Part shown: positions 28,392 through 37,491 of the stretch, one piece after another | How the letters are laid out: each line of letters opens with the position of its first letter | Numbering within the stretch: position 1 is the stretch's first letter | Position numbers and translations under genes: made by a program | Virus record (IMG/VR): IMGVR_UViG_3300042731_009849 | Span: 40,028-104,027 of that record | DNA: 64,000 nt | Source of the DNA: a virus | Strand: one strand, 5' to 3' | The notes under the pieces: generated by a model | Databases searched by the model: none | What the model saw: only the letters and a program-made list of their open reading frames with translations | What the model was told of the DNA's origin: nothing

Positions 28392-29548
28392 GTTTAGTTA
28401 TTGCTGATAAAAAGATAAAAGGGTCATTCGATTTCTTTTCAGATTTCTTCAAAGCTGTGGATACCTCCATTGCTGACAAAGGAATTGTTTACATATCAGT
28501 TGAAGACAACACTCTTTCAATGTACTCTGAAGACAAGATTGACGGAATCTCTGCAGGAGTATCTGTATCTTTGAATACCAAAGTACCTGCAGCATGTGAG
28601 CCTTTTTACTTTGGAGTGGATGCAGAGCGTGTTGTTGCATTTTTTAAAAAACTGTATCCAGGTGAAGTCACTATTACTCTGAAAAACAACAAAAAAGGCA
28701 ATACGGTAGAATTTAAGGAAGACAACATAAAAGCATCTTTTGTGGTTGTGGCGAAAAAGAGAAGAATTAGATTACCTGAGCTCAATAGGATTGAAGGAGA
28801 TTCCTGTCAATGGATAGTTGAAGGTGTTGGAGATTGTTTGTCTGCCATTTCCGAGACTTCAAAAAAGGGATCTGTCAATAAATTTGCAGGAATTCTTGTG
28901 GATACTAAAGGGGGTGTCAGCAGGATCTGTAAATTCTCTCAAATATCCTTTTATCTTAAAACAGGAAATGCATTATTTACTGGGGATTCTCGGTTTATTC
29001 TTCCTGATACGTTGGCAAAGGTGTGCAGATCTTTTAAAAAGTCTGTAAAGAGCATAGTGCTTTCTTCCTCCACCAATATTGCCGGAGTTGAGCTCACCAA
29101 TGGTACTTTGATAACTCTACCTGTTCCTCATGATTCATACCCGTTGGAATATGCAAGCCATTTCTCACTAACCAACAATTCACGTTTGCAGGAGCTAAGA
29201 GAGTGCTACAAACTGGACGCTTCAGCATTGGCTTCAGCAGTTGATTTGGTCACTTCTTCATTAGGTCCTACTGATTCCTGGATAACTTTTAAGATACTCG
29301 GACAATCCGGTGACAGTCTTGTGTGGGAGATTTCAGGAAAATCTCACAAAGGTGTGGAGGTTTCAGAGAAAATACTGAGCTCTCACGGGAAGGTTGTTGA
29401 AGGGTTTATGTTAAACAAGGAAAGGCTGTCAAAGGCTTTAAACCTGTTTAAGGATGAAATATATTTATGTGATCTAAACTCCTCTGTAGCGGCTTTTACT
29501 GATGCGGAAGGGTACAGGGTCTCATTACTCGTAAAGGCGGCAATATGA
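28388..29548 (+). CDS. DNA polymerase sliding clamp (beta/DnaN-like)
   Basis: 386 residues, close to DnaN length, ATGA-coupled to the upstream gene. Three similar-sized segments alternate strands as in beta clamps; the middle segment has FAGILVDTKGG ... FILPDTLAKVC, matching the DnaN pattern for the second domain, and the C terminus ends in a strand (GYRVSLLVKAAI) like the DnaN tail. It would tether the family A polymerase encoded downstream and be loaded by the DnaX-like protein at 34.8 kb. No subunit-specific residues can be checked by eye. Confidence 0.7.
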   Translation: MSLVIADKKIKGSFDFFSDFFKAVDTSIADKGIVYISVEDNTLSMYSEDKIDGISAGVSVSLNTKVPAACEPFYFGVDAERVVAFFKKLYPGEVTITLKNNKKGNTVEFKEDNIKASFVVVAKKRRIRLPELNRIEGDSCQWIVEGVGDCLSAISETSKKGSVNKFAGILVDTKGGVSRICKFSQISFYLKTGNALFTGDSRFILPDTLAKVCRSFKKSVKSIVLSSSTNIAGVELTNGTLITLPVPHDSYPLEYASHFSLTNNSRLQELRECYKLDASALASAVDLVTSSLGPTDSWITFKILGQSGDSLVWEISGKSHKGVEVSEKILSSHGKVVEGFMLNKERLSKALNLFKDEIYLCDLNSSVAAFTDAEGYRVSLLVKAAI

Positions 29549-30228
29549 CAGAACCTACTACAAAGCAAATAATTAAAATGGCTCCGGATATCCTAAAAAG
29601 AATTGTGGCATACTACAAGCTTAAAAAAGATCCTTTTGAGAGTCCTGACTTCAAACCCTGCAATCTTTTTTCTGAGCCAGCATTGGAGCAGCATGCCTGC
29701 AATTCAAGAGTGATGCTCCCAGGAAACCGACAGTGTTCAGAATGTCGTGGTAACGTGGATGTGCCTTGTGCAATTTCCTGTGATGTTCAGACCTTTTGCT
29801 TGGCTACTTATGCATACAGGTTGGGAATTGGAGGAGAGGATTTTGAAAAAGCCTTGCACAGGAATCTGTATAAGAGAACTCCTGAACAGTTGTATGATGA
29901 AGTAACTCTGGTGCTTTCCTGTGGTATAGATGCACTTCCTAAAAGCAGTGGGCTGGCAGAGTTTGTTCAGGAGGTTTTGAGTGAGACTGCTCCTGAAGAA
30001 GTGAAAGAGCCTGTTGAAGAAGATGTGCCTGAAGAGAAAACCTCTAGTGAAGATCCGATTACATTATGGAAAGCCGGTATTCAGGAGAGTATCTCTTATC
30101 CAACGATGAAAAAAGCTTCTAAGGATGGGCGGATCGCTACTACAGTGGAGTCAGACGGTAAGGAGTATGTAACTCAGGAAGAACTGAAGAAGTTTTGTTC
30201 AACTTTTAAAAGACGGGGGAAAAAATGA
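29545..30228 (+). CDS. Cys-rich protein with MerR/excisionase-like C terminus
   Basis: 227 residues. Residues about 35-90 contain eight Cys (FKPCNLF, CSECRGNVDVPCAISC), suggesting metal binding. A very acidic linker follows (EEVKEPVEEDVPEEKTSSED). The last 45 residues (SYPTMKKASKDGRI, EYVTQEELKKF) look like a small winged helix of the excisionase/HTH_17 type. Not recognised as a named family. Coupled by ATGA on both sides, between clamp and kinase genes, so a DNA-binding accessory role is a reasonable guess. Confidence 0.5.
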   Translation: MTEPTTKQIIKMAPDILKRIVAYYKLKKDPFESPDFKPCNLFSEPALEQHACNSRVMLPGNRQCSECRGNVDVPCAISCDVQTFCLATYAYRLGIGGEDFEKALHRNLYKRTPEQLYDEVTLVLSCGIDALPKSSGLAEFVQEVLSETAPEEVKEPVEEDVPEEKTSSEDPITLWKAGIQESISYPTMKKASKDGRIATTVESDGKEYVTQEELKKFCSTFKRRGKK

Positions 30229-30698
30229 AACAGAAACTTATTTTGATGATGGGAGTTCCTGGATCTGGAAAATCCACACATGCCAAAAAATATCTTGACG
30301 AGAATACCGTTATTATCAGCAGAGATTCCTTGAGAGAAATGATCCGTGGTGAATATGTGTTTGATGACAAGTATGAGCCTTTCATTAAGGATCTTGACAG
30401 GTACGCAATCAAAAAAGCTCTGGAGGATGGATTTAGTGTTATTGTGGATGAAACGAACGTGTTTGAGTCCTCCCGTCTTTCTCTGGTAGCCGTTGCTGAA
30501 GAAATGGGTGTGGAGTCCTGGCTTATTTGGGTTATTACTGACATTGATACTGCCAAGGATCGTAGAAGAGATGAGCCGAGAGTTTATGAGCCTGGTACAT
30601 GGGATGTGATAATTGATAAGCATAATGAAATTCTTCAGGAACCTCAGGATGATGAAATTTCAAAATATGCTTTCTTCAAAATTATCAGAAATTCATGA
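30225..30698 (+). CDS. P-loop kinase (polynucleotide-kinase-like)
   Basis: 157 residues. Walker A GVPGSGKSTHAKKYL (about 8-22), then ISRDSLREMIRG, and VIVDETNVFESSRL, with an RRRDEPR lid-like stretch near residue 118. This layout matches the AAA_33 / T4 PNK kinase family, which phosphorylates 5' ends of nucleic acids or small substrates. No phosphatase domain follows. It sits between the clamp-proximal gene and the polymerase gene. Substrate cannot be told from sequence. Confidence 0.75.
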   Translation: MKQKLILMMGVPGSGKSTHAKKYLDENTVIISRDSLREMIRGEYVFDDKYEPFIKDLDRYAIKKALEDGFSVIVDETNVFESSRLSLVAVAEEMGVESWLIWVITDIDTAKDRRRDEPRVYEPGTWDVIIDKHNEILQEPQDDEISKYAFFKIIRNS

Positions 30699-32887
30699 AT
30701 TTTTTTAACAAACTAAAGATCCCTAAGAGTTACCATCTTGTCGACACGCCAAAGAAGCTGTCATGGATGTACAATACTCTATTGAAGACTCCTTACATGG
30801 CGTATGATATTGAAACAACACATCCAACAGTTAAGAGTAAGGATAAAAAACAGGATTATGTTTCGGGAACTCCTGTTAGAGTTGCTGGTGTGGCGTTTTC
30901 ATGGGGAAGAACCTCTGTAAGTACTCCCTGGGAGCCTGGTACAGGGGCTTATTTACCTTTAATACGTATGGATGAATCTCCTTTCTGGCGTTCTAATCAA
31001 AAGAACGTTGATAAGGCCTTAAAAGGTATTTTGGAGAGTCCTGTTGCAAAGGTGGCTCATAATGGGAAATTCGACTCTAGGGAACTGCTCAGAAAAAAAG
31101 GCATTGAGGTTCAGAATTTTAAGTTTGACACAATGCTTGCACATGCTCTCCTGGACGAAGAGCGCAGAGAGTGCTCACATGCTTTGAAATCAGATTTTGC
31201 CCCTGATGGAAAAGTAACCAAATTGGGAATGGCGGATAAGTACCTGGATTTAGGCGCTTCAGCGTTTAAAGAAGATCTTCAGGATGCTTTGGTTCATTTT
31301 GATCCTGATCTGAAGAGGTATCACAAAGTTCCTTTGGAGGTTTTGTATCCATATGCTTGCGCAGATGCTGATTTGACATTGTCTCTGATGTTCATTATGC
31401 GTCCTCGTCTTATTGAGGAGAAGACTTACTGGGTGTTTAATAACATTTCTCTTCCTTTGTCTGACGCTTTGGTGCGTATGGAGTCCAAAGGAATGCCTCT
31501 AAATATTCAAAAGGCCAGGGAAGTGGAATCAAACATGCTTCGAGATATGAAGAGTCTTGAGGCAGAAATCTGGGAGCTGACAGGACAGGAGTTCAAGGTT
31601 TCTTCCAATCCTCAGCTCGGTAAGGTTCTGTTTGAGGACTTGCAGCTTCCTGGTGGACGGCGTAATAAACATGGTTGGGTTGTGGATGATTCCGTTCTGA
31701 AGGAGCTGGAACATCCTGTCAAAGAGCCTCTGTCCAAATACAGAAGAGCTCAACAGATTCAGTCTACATACGCTTCACCTGCTATTGTAAAGGTTGATGA
31801 AGTCTCAGATGGTGGAAAGGTTGGATGGGTGCATCCTTCTGTGTTTATGGATTCTCTGACAGGCCGGTTGAAAGGTAGTGATCCAAACCTGATGAATCTT
31901 CCCCGGAAAGAGAACGGAGGAAAGATCGTTAAAGGTATGTGGGAGTGTCCGGATGACTATGTTTTTATTTTCAGTGACTTTTCGCAGATGGAGTTGCGGG
32001 TAGCTGCTCATGTATCTCAGGAGCCTGTGTGGATTGATTCATTTAATCGTGGTGAAGATATGCACTCAGCTACAGCAAAATCTGTATTCAAGCTTGATTG
32101 TGATGTTGCAGAGGTCCCCAGTCACTTGAGAAGCCGTGCAAAAACTATTAACTTTGGTATTATTTACGGAGAGAGCGTATGGTCTTTGTCAAAGTCTCTT
32201 GATATGGAGATAGAGGAAGCTGAAAAGCTTGTAAATGTGGACTATTTTGGAAACGCGCCTGTGCTGAAAGAATGGATTGATTACATTCATTCTTTCGTTC
32301 AGGAAAACGGATATGTAGTCAATATGTTCGGCAGACGTAGACACCTGCCCACAGCACAGCTACAGGTACCTCATTACAGGAGTATGCCAAAGTACAATGA
32401 TCGCCCTGAGTGCTACAAATTCTGCATCAAACCTATGGATATCGGGTTGAGCCAGAACGATGCGTACGAAGTTGATCTTGACAGTTTGAAAAGAATGATT
32501 AAATCTTCCGGGAAGCCTCACTACTTTAAGTGTGCAGACTGTCAGTACCTGGGAAGTTGTTTTCCAAACTCGGAGACTCGTTACATTGACCAAACGAAGA
32601 AGCATGCACTCAGACAGTCAGTTAATACAATTGTACAGGGATCTGCTTCAGACATGGCGGCATTATCTTTGATTAAAATTGATGAACAGATTAGGAAAGA
32701 GAAGCTGAGATCTGCGGTAGGTAATATTGTGCATGACGAAATTTGCTGCATTACTCATAAGGATGAGGTTGAGAGGGTTGGTCAGATAATGCAGTACTAC
32801 ATGACAGACTGGCTCAGAGATTTTACAGGGTTTTCAGTTCCTCTTATTGCAGATCTGGAAGTTCACAAATGCTGGGGTGATAAATGA
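30695..32887 (+). CDS. Family A DNA polymerase with 3'-5' exonuclease and a Cys-rich insert
   Basis: 730 residues; 5' nuclease is encoded separately at 16.8 kb. Exonuclease motifs: YDIETTHP (about 36-43), VAHNGKFDSREL (about 120-131), YACADADLTLSL (about 218-229). Polymerase motifs: A, SDFSQMELR (about 427-435); B, RAKTINFGIIYG (about 482-493); C, VHDEICC (about 681-687). Between motif B/GRRRHLP and the conserved NTIVQGSASD an insert of about 75 residues (roughly 557-635) carries five Cys (ECYKFC and KCADCQYLGSC), absent from PolI of Escherichia coli. All catalytic residues appear present. Confidence 0.92.
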   Translation: MNFFNKLKIPKSYHLVDTPKKLSWMYNTLLKTPYMAYDIETTHPTVKSKDKKQDYVSGTPVRVAGVAFSWGRTSVSTPWEPGTGAYLPLIRMDESPFWRSNQKNVDKALKGILESPVAKVAHNGKFDSRELLRKKGIEVQNFKFDTMLAHALLDEERRECSHALKSDFAPDGKVTKLGMADKYLDLGASAFKEDLQDALVHFDPDLKRYHKVPLEVLYPYACADADLTLSLMFIMRPRLIEEKTYWVFNNISLPLSDALVRMESKGMPLNIQKAREVESNMLRDMKSLEAEIWELTGQEFKVSSNPQLGKVLFEDLQLPGGRRNKHGWVVDDSVLKELEHPVKEPLSKYRRAQQIQSTYASPAIVKVDEVSDGGKVGWVHPSVFMDSLTGRLKGSDPNLMNLPRKENGGKIVKGMWECPDDYVFIFSDFSQMELRVAAHVSQEPVWIDSFNRGEDMHSATAKSVFKLDCDVAEVPSHLRSRAKTINFGIIYGESVWSLSKSLDMEIEEAEKLVNVDYFGNAPVLKEWIDYIHSFVQENGYVVNMFGRRRHLPTAQLQVPHYRSMPKYNDRPECYKFCIKPMDIGLSQNDAYEVDLDSLKRMIKSSGKPHYFKCADCQYLGSCFPNSETRYIDQTKKHALRQSVNTIVQGSASDMAALSLIKIDEQIRKEKLRSAVGNIVHDEICCITHKDEVERVGQIMQYYMTDWLRDFTGFSVPLIADLEVHKCWGDK

Positions 32888-33660
32888 GGTTTTTAATTCA
32901 ATGCGATACTGATGGATTACCTATGTTTGATTGGCAGGTGGAGCTTATTAATTCTATTAAGTATCAGAATAGAGTATATGATGGTGCGCTTACTTCTTAC
33001 AAGGAGAAGGTGTGGGAGTTGTGTATAGCTCCTGAAAAAGTGGAAGATGTCTGCAGTAGTGTGCCTGTAGGATCTGTTGAATTTGTTCACAGGTTTTTTG
33101 AGTTAAACGATATACCTGTACCTTCTCCTGTAAATGTTCCTAAAGCTCTTTATCTTTATGGTTTGAATCCTTATATTGCTGTGAAAGATATCTCTGTGTT
33201 TAACCAGCAGGATGTGCCTCTATGTGGATATAGTGCTCCTGTGTTTATTAAGTCTATGGAGAAGATAAAACATCCTTTAAATGGAGTGTCTGTTGACATT
33301 CCTGCAGGAAGATGGCAGGTAACAGAATACTTGCCTTCAGGTTTTGATGCAGAGTATCGATGTTTTATTTTTAACGGTTTACTTTTGGACATAAAGCAGT
33401 ATGAAGGAGAACTGTTTAAACAGGCTTGTGATATTCAGGCTTTTGCACGTGAATGTGATCGTGAATACGAGAAGGTAAAGCCTACAGAATATCCTTCTGC
33501 GTACACTTTAGATATAGGAGTTTACAATGGGAATCTGTATGTTATAGAAGTTCATAATTTTTACTCCTGTGGTCTTTATGGTTTTTCTAAACCTCATCTG
33601 TATCCACAAATGTTGAGTCAGTGGTATGTGTGGTGGTTGTGGTCTAATGAAATATTTTAA
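32884..33660 (+). CDS. ATP-grasp protein (R2K-clade-like)
   Basis: 258 residues, ATGA-coupled to polymerase. The second half shows the ATP-grasp pattern of phage R2K proteins: FDAEYRCFIFNGLLLDIKQY (about 155-174), a helix, YPSAYTLDIGVYNGNLYVIE (about 200-219) and VHNFYSCGLYGF. The conserved Arg, the D-x-G strand and the E-V-x-N/H end of the fold are all visible. R2K proteins have been proposed to ligate amino groups to peptides or proteins, often in phage-host conflict. The substrate here is unknown. AT-richer codon use than its neighbours. Confidence 0.6.
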   Translation: MRFLIQCDTDGLPMFDWQVELINSIKYQNRVYDGALTSYKEKVWELCIAPEKVEDVCSSVPVGSVEFVHRFFELNDIPVPSPVNVPKALYLYGLNPYIAVKDISVFNQQDVPLCGYSAPVFIKSMEKIKHPLNGVSVDIPAGRWQVTEYLPSGFDAEYRCFIFNGLLLDIKQYEGELFKQACDIQAFARECDREYEKVKPTEYPSAYTLDIGVYNGNLYVIEVHNFYSCGLYGFSKPHLYPQMLSQWYVWWLWSNEIF

Positions 33661-33681
33661 CATTTTGAGAAGGAATTTTAC

Positions 33682-34545
33682 ATGAAAAAAGAATTAAATG
33701 AGAAGTTTGTATCCTTTACAGGAGAGCCTTTTAATCGTGACAATGCTATTTGTGTGAATGGCGTTTATTACGACATTGGTACAAAAGTTCTTAAATGGGA
33801 TGATGCAATGGGTTTGAACAGTTATGATACGTCTAAACGTGTCTGGTATGAAGACTGTCGAAAAACAGGAAAACGCATTAAGCATTCAATTAAGGGAAAG
33901 CGCTACAGTAAGCGAAAAGGTGGTCTTGCAGCCATCAAACAGATAGTCCAGCACCATACTGGAGGCTTCACTGCTCGTCAGGCCTTTAATACACTGCATT
34001 TCGAAAGAAAGTTATCTGTTCAGTTTTTGACAGATGATAAAGGGGTTATTTATCAGCCTCTTGATGCAGTAGAATGTGCCTGGCATGCCGGAGATCTTAA
34101 CAGGACTTCAATAGGAATTGAGAATGCTCTGTACCCAAGTGCTGCTACAAAACCTGAAGCATACTCGGAAGAGCGCTGTAAAAGGCTTGGTTTGGATCCT
34201 CATGAAGTTGGTAAGGTGTATATTCAGGGAAGCACTCATAAAGTATTTCTACTGACTGAGAAGCAGCTTGAATGCCTGATTAAGTTGACAGCAGGTATCT
34301 GGGCAGCTCTGGCTTATGAAGATATTCTGAACTTCAAAGATCCGGTACCTCCGTATTTCATGAGAAATCCTTCAGGAAATGGATCAGTCTTGAAGGACTT
34401 CTCACCAGACTACAAGCATCATGAGGGTCAGCTTCTTCATGCAAATTCCAAAAAATCAAAGTGGGATCTTGCAGGTATTCAGGATCTGGAAAAATTCCAA
34501 ACTGATGTTGCTAATCAGTTTTACAAATTTGTGGAGAAATTCTAA
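33682..34545 (+). CDS. N-acetylmuramoyl-L-alanine amidase (endolysin-like)
   Basis: 287 residues, AGAAGG ribosome site, no signal peptide. An Amidase_2 (T7-lysozyme-like) domain covers about residues 85-260: QIVQHHTGGF, CAWHAGDLNRTSIGIEN, and a C-terminal catalytic stretch LLHANSKKSKWDLAG in place of the usual GHxD...K-x-D. The two zinc His and the final Lys region are kept; one acidic ligand is changed. It would cut the peptidoglycan stem at lysis. Its place in the replication block rather than a lysis cassette is unusual. Confidence 0.8.
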   Translation: MKKELNEKFVSFTGEPFNRDNAICVNGVYYDIGTKVLKWDDAMGLNSYDTSKRVWYEDCRKTGKRIKHSIKGKRYSKRKGGLAAIKQIVQHHTGGFTARQAFNTLHFERKLSVQFLTDDKGVIYQPLDAVECAWHAGDLNRTSIGIENALYPSAATKPEAYSEERCKRLGLDPHEVGKVYIQGSTHKVFLLTEKQLECLIKLTAGIWAALAYEDILNFKDPVPPYFMRNPSGNGSVLKDFSPDYKHHEGQLLHANSKKSKWDLAGIQDLEKFQTDVANQFYKFVEKF

Positions 34546-34814
34546 TGAGTGGAAAACAGTTTGATAAGTTACAGAGACTCTTATATACAGCTCTTGATGC
34601 TGCAGGAGCTTCTTATGAAGTTCTGGAGCTGGGTGCACAACCTAATAATTTTTACCTGAAGGTTCTTGTTGATCTTGATGGGGAACAGGGCATTTATGAG
34701 CTGACTGAGTTCTGTGACCTTGAAGAAGAGTCTGACGAGTGCTCCTGTGGAGGTTGCTGTAAGGAACTGACAGAGGCTCAAACAAGAATCAATAGAGAGC
34801 ACGTGAGGTATTAG
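34545..34814 (+). CDS. Small Cys-rich hypothetical protein
   Basis: 89 residues, TAATG-coupled to the amidase gene. Near the C terminus is a cluster ESDECSCGGCCKELTE with four Cys in seven residues, suggesting metal binding. No other domain recognised. It ends three bases before the clamp-loader gene. Confidence 0.55.
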   Translation: MSGKQFDKLQRLLYTALDAAGASYEVLELGAQPNNFYLKVLVDLDGEQGIYELTEFCDLEEESDECSCGGCCKELTEAQTRINREHVRY

Positions 34815-34816
34815 AA

Positions 34817-35908
34817 GTGTCTTATCAGGTTCTTGCCAGGAAGTATAGGCCACAGGTATATTCAGAGGTAATCGGGCAGGATGTCTCAGTTACCATTATG
34901 AAGAACTCCATTAAAATGGGCAGAGTTCCTTCAGGTATGCTTATCTCAGGGGTACGTGGTACAGGTAAGACGACTCTGGCAAGAATTTACGCAAAGTCAT
35001 TAAACTGCCAGAGTTCTCCTCCTGGGGAAGATCCTTGCAGAACCTGCCCGTCTTGTATAGATGCTGAAAACGACACTCATCCGGATATTTTTGAGTTTGA
35101 TGCAGCCTCAAACAACGGGGTTGATTTTGTCCGATCCTTCGAGGATTACGTGTTACGTGTCAAGACCTACAACAGGAAAGTGTTTATTTTCGATGAAGTG
35201 CACATGTTCACTCCTCAGGCTCAGGCAGCTTTCCTGAAACTGCTTGAAGAGCCGCCTCAGGGTGTTACTTTCATTCTGGTAACCACAGATCCTGAAAAGC
35301 TTGTCAGAACAGTGCGTTCCAGGTGTCTGTCCATGCCTTTAACTCCTCTTACGGTGGAAGGTGTGGCAGAATCAGTAAAAAGAATTCTTCAGAGTGAAAA
35401 TATCCCCTTTACAGATTCTTTTATCTCTGACATATCTTTACTGAGTGACGGATCTTTAAGGGACGTCCAGCAATATCTTGATCAGGTTATTCTGGCATCG
35501 AACGGGGATACTTTGGATTCTGGTTTGTTGGAGAGTATGTTTGGTATTCTCTCAGGAAGTGTTTACAGGGATCTGGCAGGGGTTCTTAATTTTTGGAACG
35601 TTAAGTACGCATTGCAAACTCTGGAGAACTGGTATTCAAATGGGGTTGATCTGCAGAAGTTGTATCTTGACGGAATTCCTAACTTGCTGAGAGACATGTT
35701 GCTTTATTTGAACGGTTTTGATGGGAAGGCTCCTCCTTTTTTGTCAGGAATTCCTGTGGAATCTTTTAGGAAGAAGATGAAATTAAACGCTGATCATATC
35801 AAGTATTTAACAAATGTATGGAAGGAGTTCTCTTCTATGATGGAAGAATCTGGTTACCCAAAAAGTATTTTCACCATGTTTTTTGCTGCTGCATTTGGTA
35901 ACAATTAG
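34817..35908 (+). CDS. dnaX: DNA polymerase III gamma/tau-like clamp loader (DnaX)
   Basis: 363 residues from a GTG start. AAA+ features: Walker A GVRGTGKTTLARIYAK (about 45-60), zinc-binding block CRTCPSCIDAE (about 74-84, plus upstream C), DEVHMFTPQAQ (about 125-135), sensor FILVTTDPEKL, and SRC arginine-finger region VRTVRSRC. The length is that of the gamma form without tau extension. It loads the beta-like clamp encoded at 28.4 kb. Delta and delta-prime genes are not obvious; the downstream 128-residue protein could be an accessory subunit, but that is a guess. Confidence 0.9.
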   Translation: MSYQVLARKYRPQVYSEVIGQDVSVTIMKNSIKMGRVPSGMLISGVRGTGKTTLARIYAKSLNCQSSPPGEDPCRTCPSCIDAENDTHPDIFEFDAASNNGVDFVRSFEDYVLRVKTYNRKVFIFDEVHMFTPQAQAAFLKLLEEPPQGVTFILVTTDPEKLVRTVRSRCLSMPLTPLTVEGVAESVKRILQSENIPFTDSFISDISLLSDGSLRDVQQYLDQVILASNGDTLDSGLLESMFGILSGSVYRDLAGVLNFWNVKYALQTLENWYSNGVDLQKLYLDGIPNLLRDMLLYLNGFDGKAPPFLSGIPVESFRKKMKLNADHIKYLTNVWKEFSSMMEESGYPKSIFTMFFAAAFGNN

Positions 35909-36295
35909 ATGTTGTCTCTGATAGTAAAAGGATCTGATATTAAGAATATGCGCAGTACCAATTTTGATGAGATAAACGGAGTCATGCTGGATACTGGAGA
36001 TGTTTCACTTTTTCTGAGTTACGAAGTTGTGGATCGGCTTGTTGACTTTCAAAAAGACATGCTTACTTTTGTTTCGCAGGTTGACTCTGAGAGGATGCTT
36101 GTAGAGCTGAAAGCTTTAATGGACAGGACTACATCAGTTACTGTGCAGGACAGGGCGTTTCTGCTAAGGTGTCAGGAAGATCTGCGAAGAAAGACAGATT
36201 TTTCAGGTCCTCAGAAGAAAACGTTGAAAATAATATTTGAGAAATATATTGGCTCAAAAGAGTCATTTACAGAAGAGGATAGTATTCCTTTCTAG
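35909..36295 (+). CDS. Hypothetical protein adjacent to clamp loader
   Basis: 128 residues, start ATG immediately after the DnaX stop. Helical, no Cys pairs, no recognised domain; the C terminus is acidic and Phe-ended (TEEDSIPF), a shape sometimes seen in proteins that touch SSB or clamp partners. Context, directly downstream of dnaX, suggests a replication accessory. Confidence 0.5.
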   Translation: MLSLIVKGSDIKNMRSTNFDEINGVMLDTGDVSLFLSYEVVDRLVDFQKDMLTFVSQVDSERMLVELKALMDRTTSVTVQDRAFLLRCQEDLRRKTDFSGPQKKTLKIIFEKYIGSKESFTEEDSIPF

Positions 36296-36306
36296 GAGGT
36301 TTGGTT

Positions 36307-36822
36307 ATGAAAGATATCGATAAATCAGGGGCAGTTTGGGAAGTTGACATGGGTCTGAAAAACCGTGCAAGGCAGCTGCAGCAGGATACTGACTACATTG
36401 ATCTGATCAGTCATGTGGATCTGGATCAGGTGATCTTTGTCAGAATTAGCAACACTAAAGCAAAATGGATGGGTAAATGCTTCTACTTTGGTAAAGCTCC
36501 TATGACACTTATCTCAAAGTACGTCATAGGTTTCCTGGCTCAAAACAACATGTTGAATCTTTCAGCGGTATCTAATGTGGATGAGGATTTGTTTGATTTG
36601 CGTTTTCTCATTGCATTGAATGATGACAAGTTGAACATGGTACAGGACAACCCTGATCAGGTGGAGGATCTGACACTGGTACACGAGCTGATGCATATCG
36701 ATCCAAGCGGTGATAAGCTTGTACCTCATGATCTGGAGGATTTTTCAGTACTGGTTAATCGTTTTGGGCCTTATTGGACTGCTGGAGCTATTTCCGATAT
36801 GATAATGGAGGAATCTGACTGA
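36307..36822 (+). CDS. Putative phage metallopeptidase-like protein (HELMH)
   Basis: 171 residues from the ATG at 36307 (AGGAGG eight bases upstream; an in-frame TTG at 36301 is less likely). Residues about 122-134 read DLTLVHELMHIDP, a HExxH zinc motif, followed by VPHDLEDFSVLV, the downstream His/Asp pattern of the small phage family sometimes listed as putative phage metallopeptidase. It may be an anti-host or regulatory protease, or a fold that has lost activity. Neighbours are clamp-loader and recombination genes. Confidence 0.6.
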   Translation: MKDIDKSGAVWEVDMGLKNRARQLQQDTDYIDLISHVDLDQVIFVRISNTKAKWMGKCFYFGKAPMTLISKYVIGFLAQNNMLNLSAVSNVDEDLFDLRFLIALNDDKLNMVQDNPDQVEDLTLVHELMHIDPSGDKLVPHDLEDFSVLVNRFGPYWTAGAISDMIMEESD

Positions 36823-37487
36823 TGAGCAACTTCCGTGTAGCAATCACTAATGGGATATTCTCTTTAGTGTCTGAAGAGGAAGTCCCTGAGACGGATATCA
36901 TCGATCTGCTTGAGTTTGATGAAACTCAGATAGAGTCTCTGTACAAGACTCATGCAGCTGTCCAGGCACGTTGGGAGCAACTGGCAATCAATTATAACAA
37001 CCGCTATGACCTTTTTAAAAACGAATTTGAGAAGAGCTGGTGGGCACATAATAAGAAATTTGCTAAATTGCTGTCTCTAGCGTATGGTGAGAAGACTCCT
37101 ACGATGGAATCTATTAAAGACAACGTAATCATGATTTATTCAGAGAATACTGCAGAGTCTTTGAGACAGAAGTATGCCATGCTTGCATACGATGCTTACT
37201 CCAAGCGTGGTGGAGTGCATCATGATACTTTTGAGGATTTCTCTGAAGACATGTATAAGTATGTGTCCGGTACTTCTGTCTGGTATTATGAAGCTTTGGT
37301 GAGATCCTTGTCAGAGATGAAGAAGCAGGTGGAAACTCTTCAGAATATAGCAAAGCGTCTGGAAGCCAGATCTTTCCACATGAAGGATTTGAAAGAATTG
37401 GTAATGGAAAAGCACGGAAATGTAGGACCTATGTCAGATGTTGATCGTGCACAATCGATGCAGTCTTTTGCACCGAAGATGAGGTAA
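36822..37487 (+). CDS. Hypothetical coiled/helical protein
   Basis: 221 residues, one-base overlap with the upstream gene. Highly helical, with a possible coiled coil near the C terminus (SLSEMKKQVETLQNIAKRLEA). Position two genes before an SSB-like gene and recA would suit a recombination mediator, but no UvsY-type signature is clear to me. Confidence 0.5.
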   Translation: MSNFRVAITNGIFSLVSEEEVPETDIIDLLEFDETQIESLYKTHAAVQARWEQLAINYNNRYDLFKNEFEKSWWAHNKKFAKLLSLAYGEKTPTMESIKDNVIMIYSENTAESLRQKYAMLAYDAYSKRGGVHHDTFEDFSEDMYKYVSGTSVWYYEALVRSLSEMKKQVETLQNIAKRLEARSFHMKDLKELVMEKHGNVGPMSDVDRAQSMQSFAPKMR

Positions 37488-37491
37488 TGTA

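Noticed and set aside
30174-30623. 149-codon minus-strand frame over the kinase gene
   Set aside because: Shadow of a gene with a clear Walker A; no start signals.
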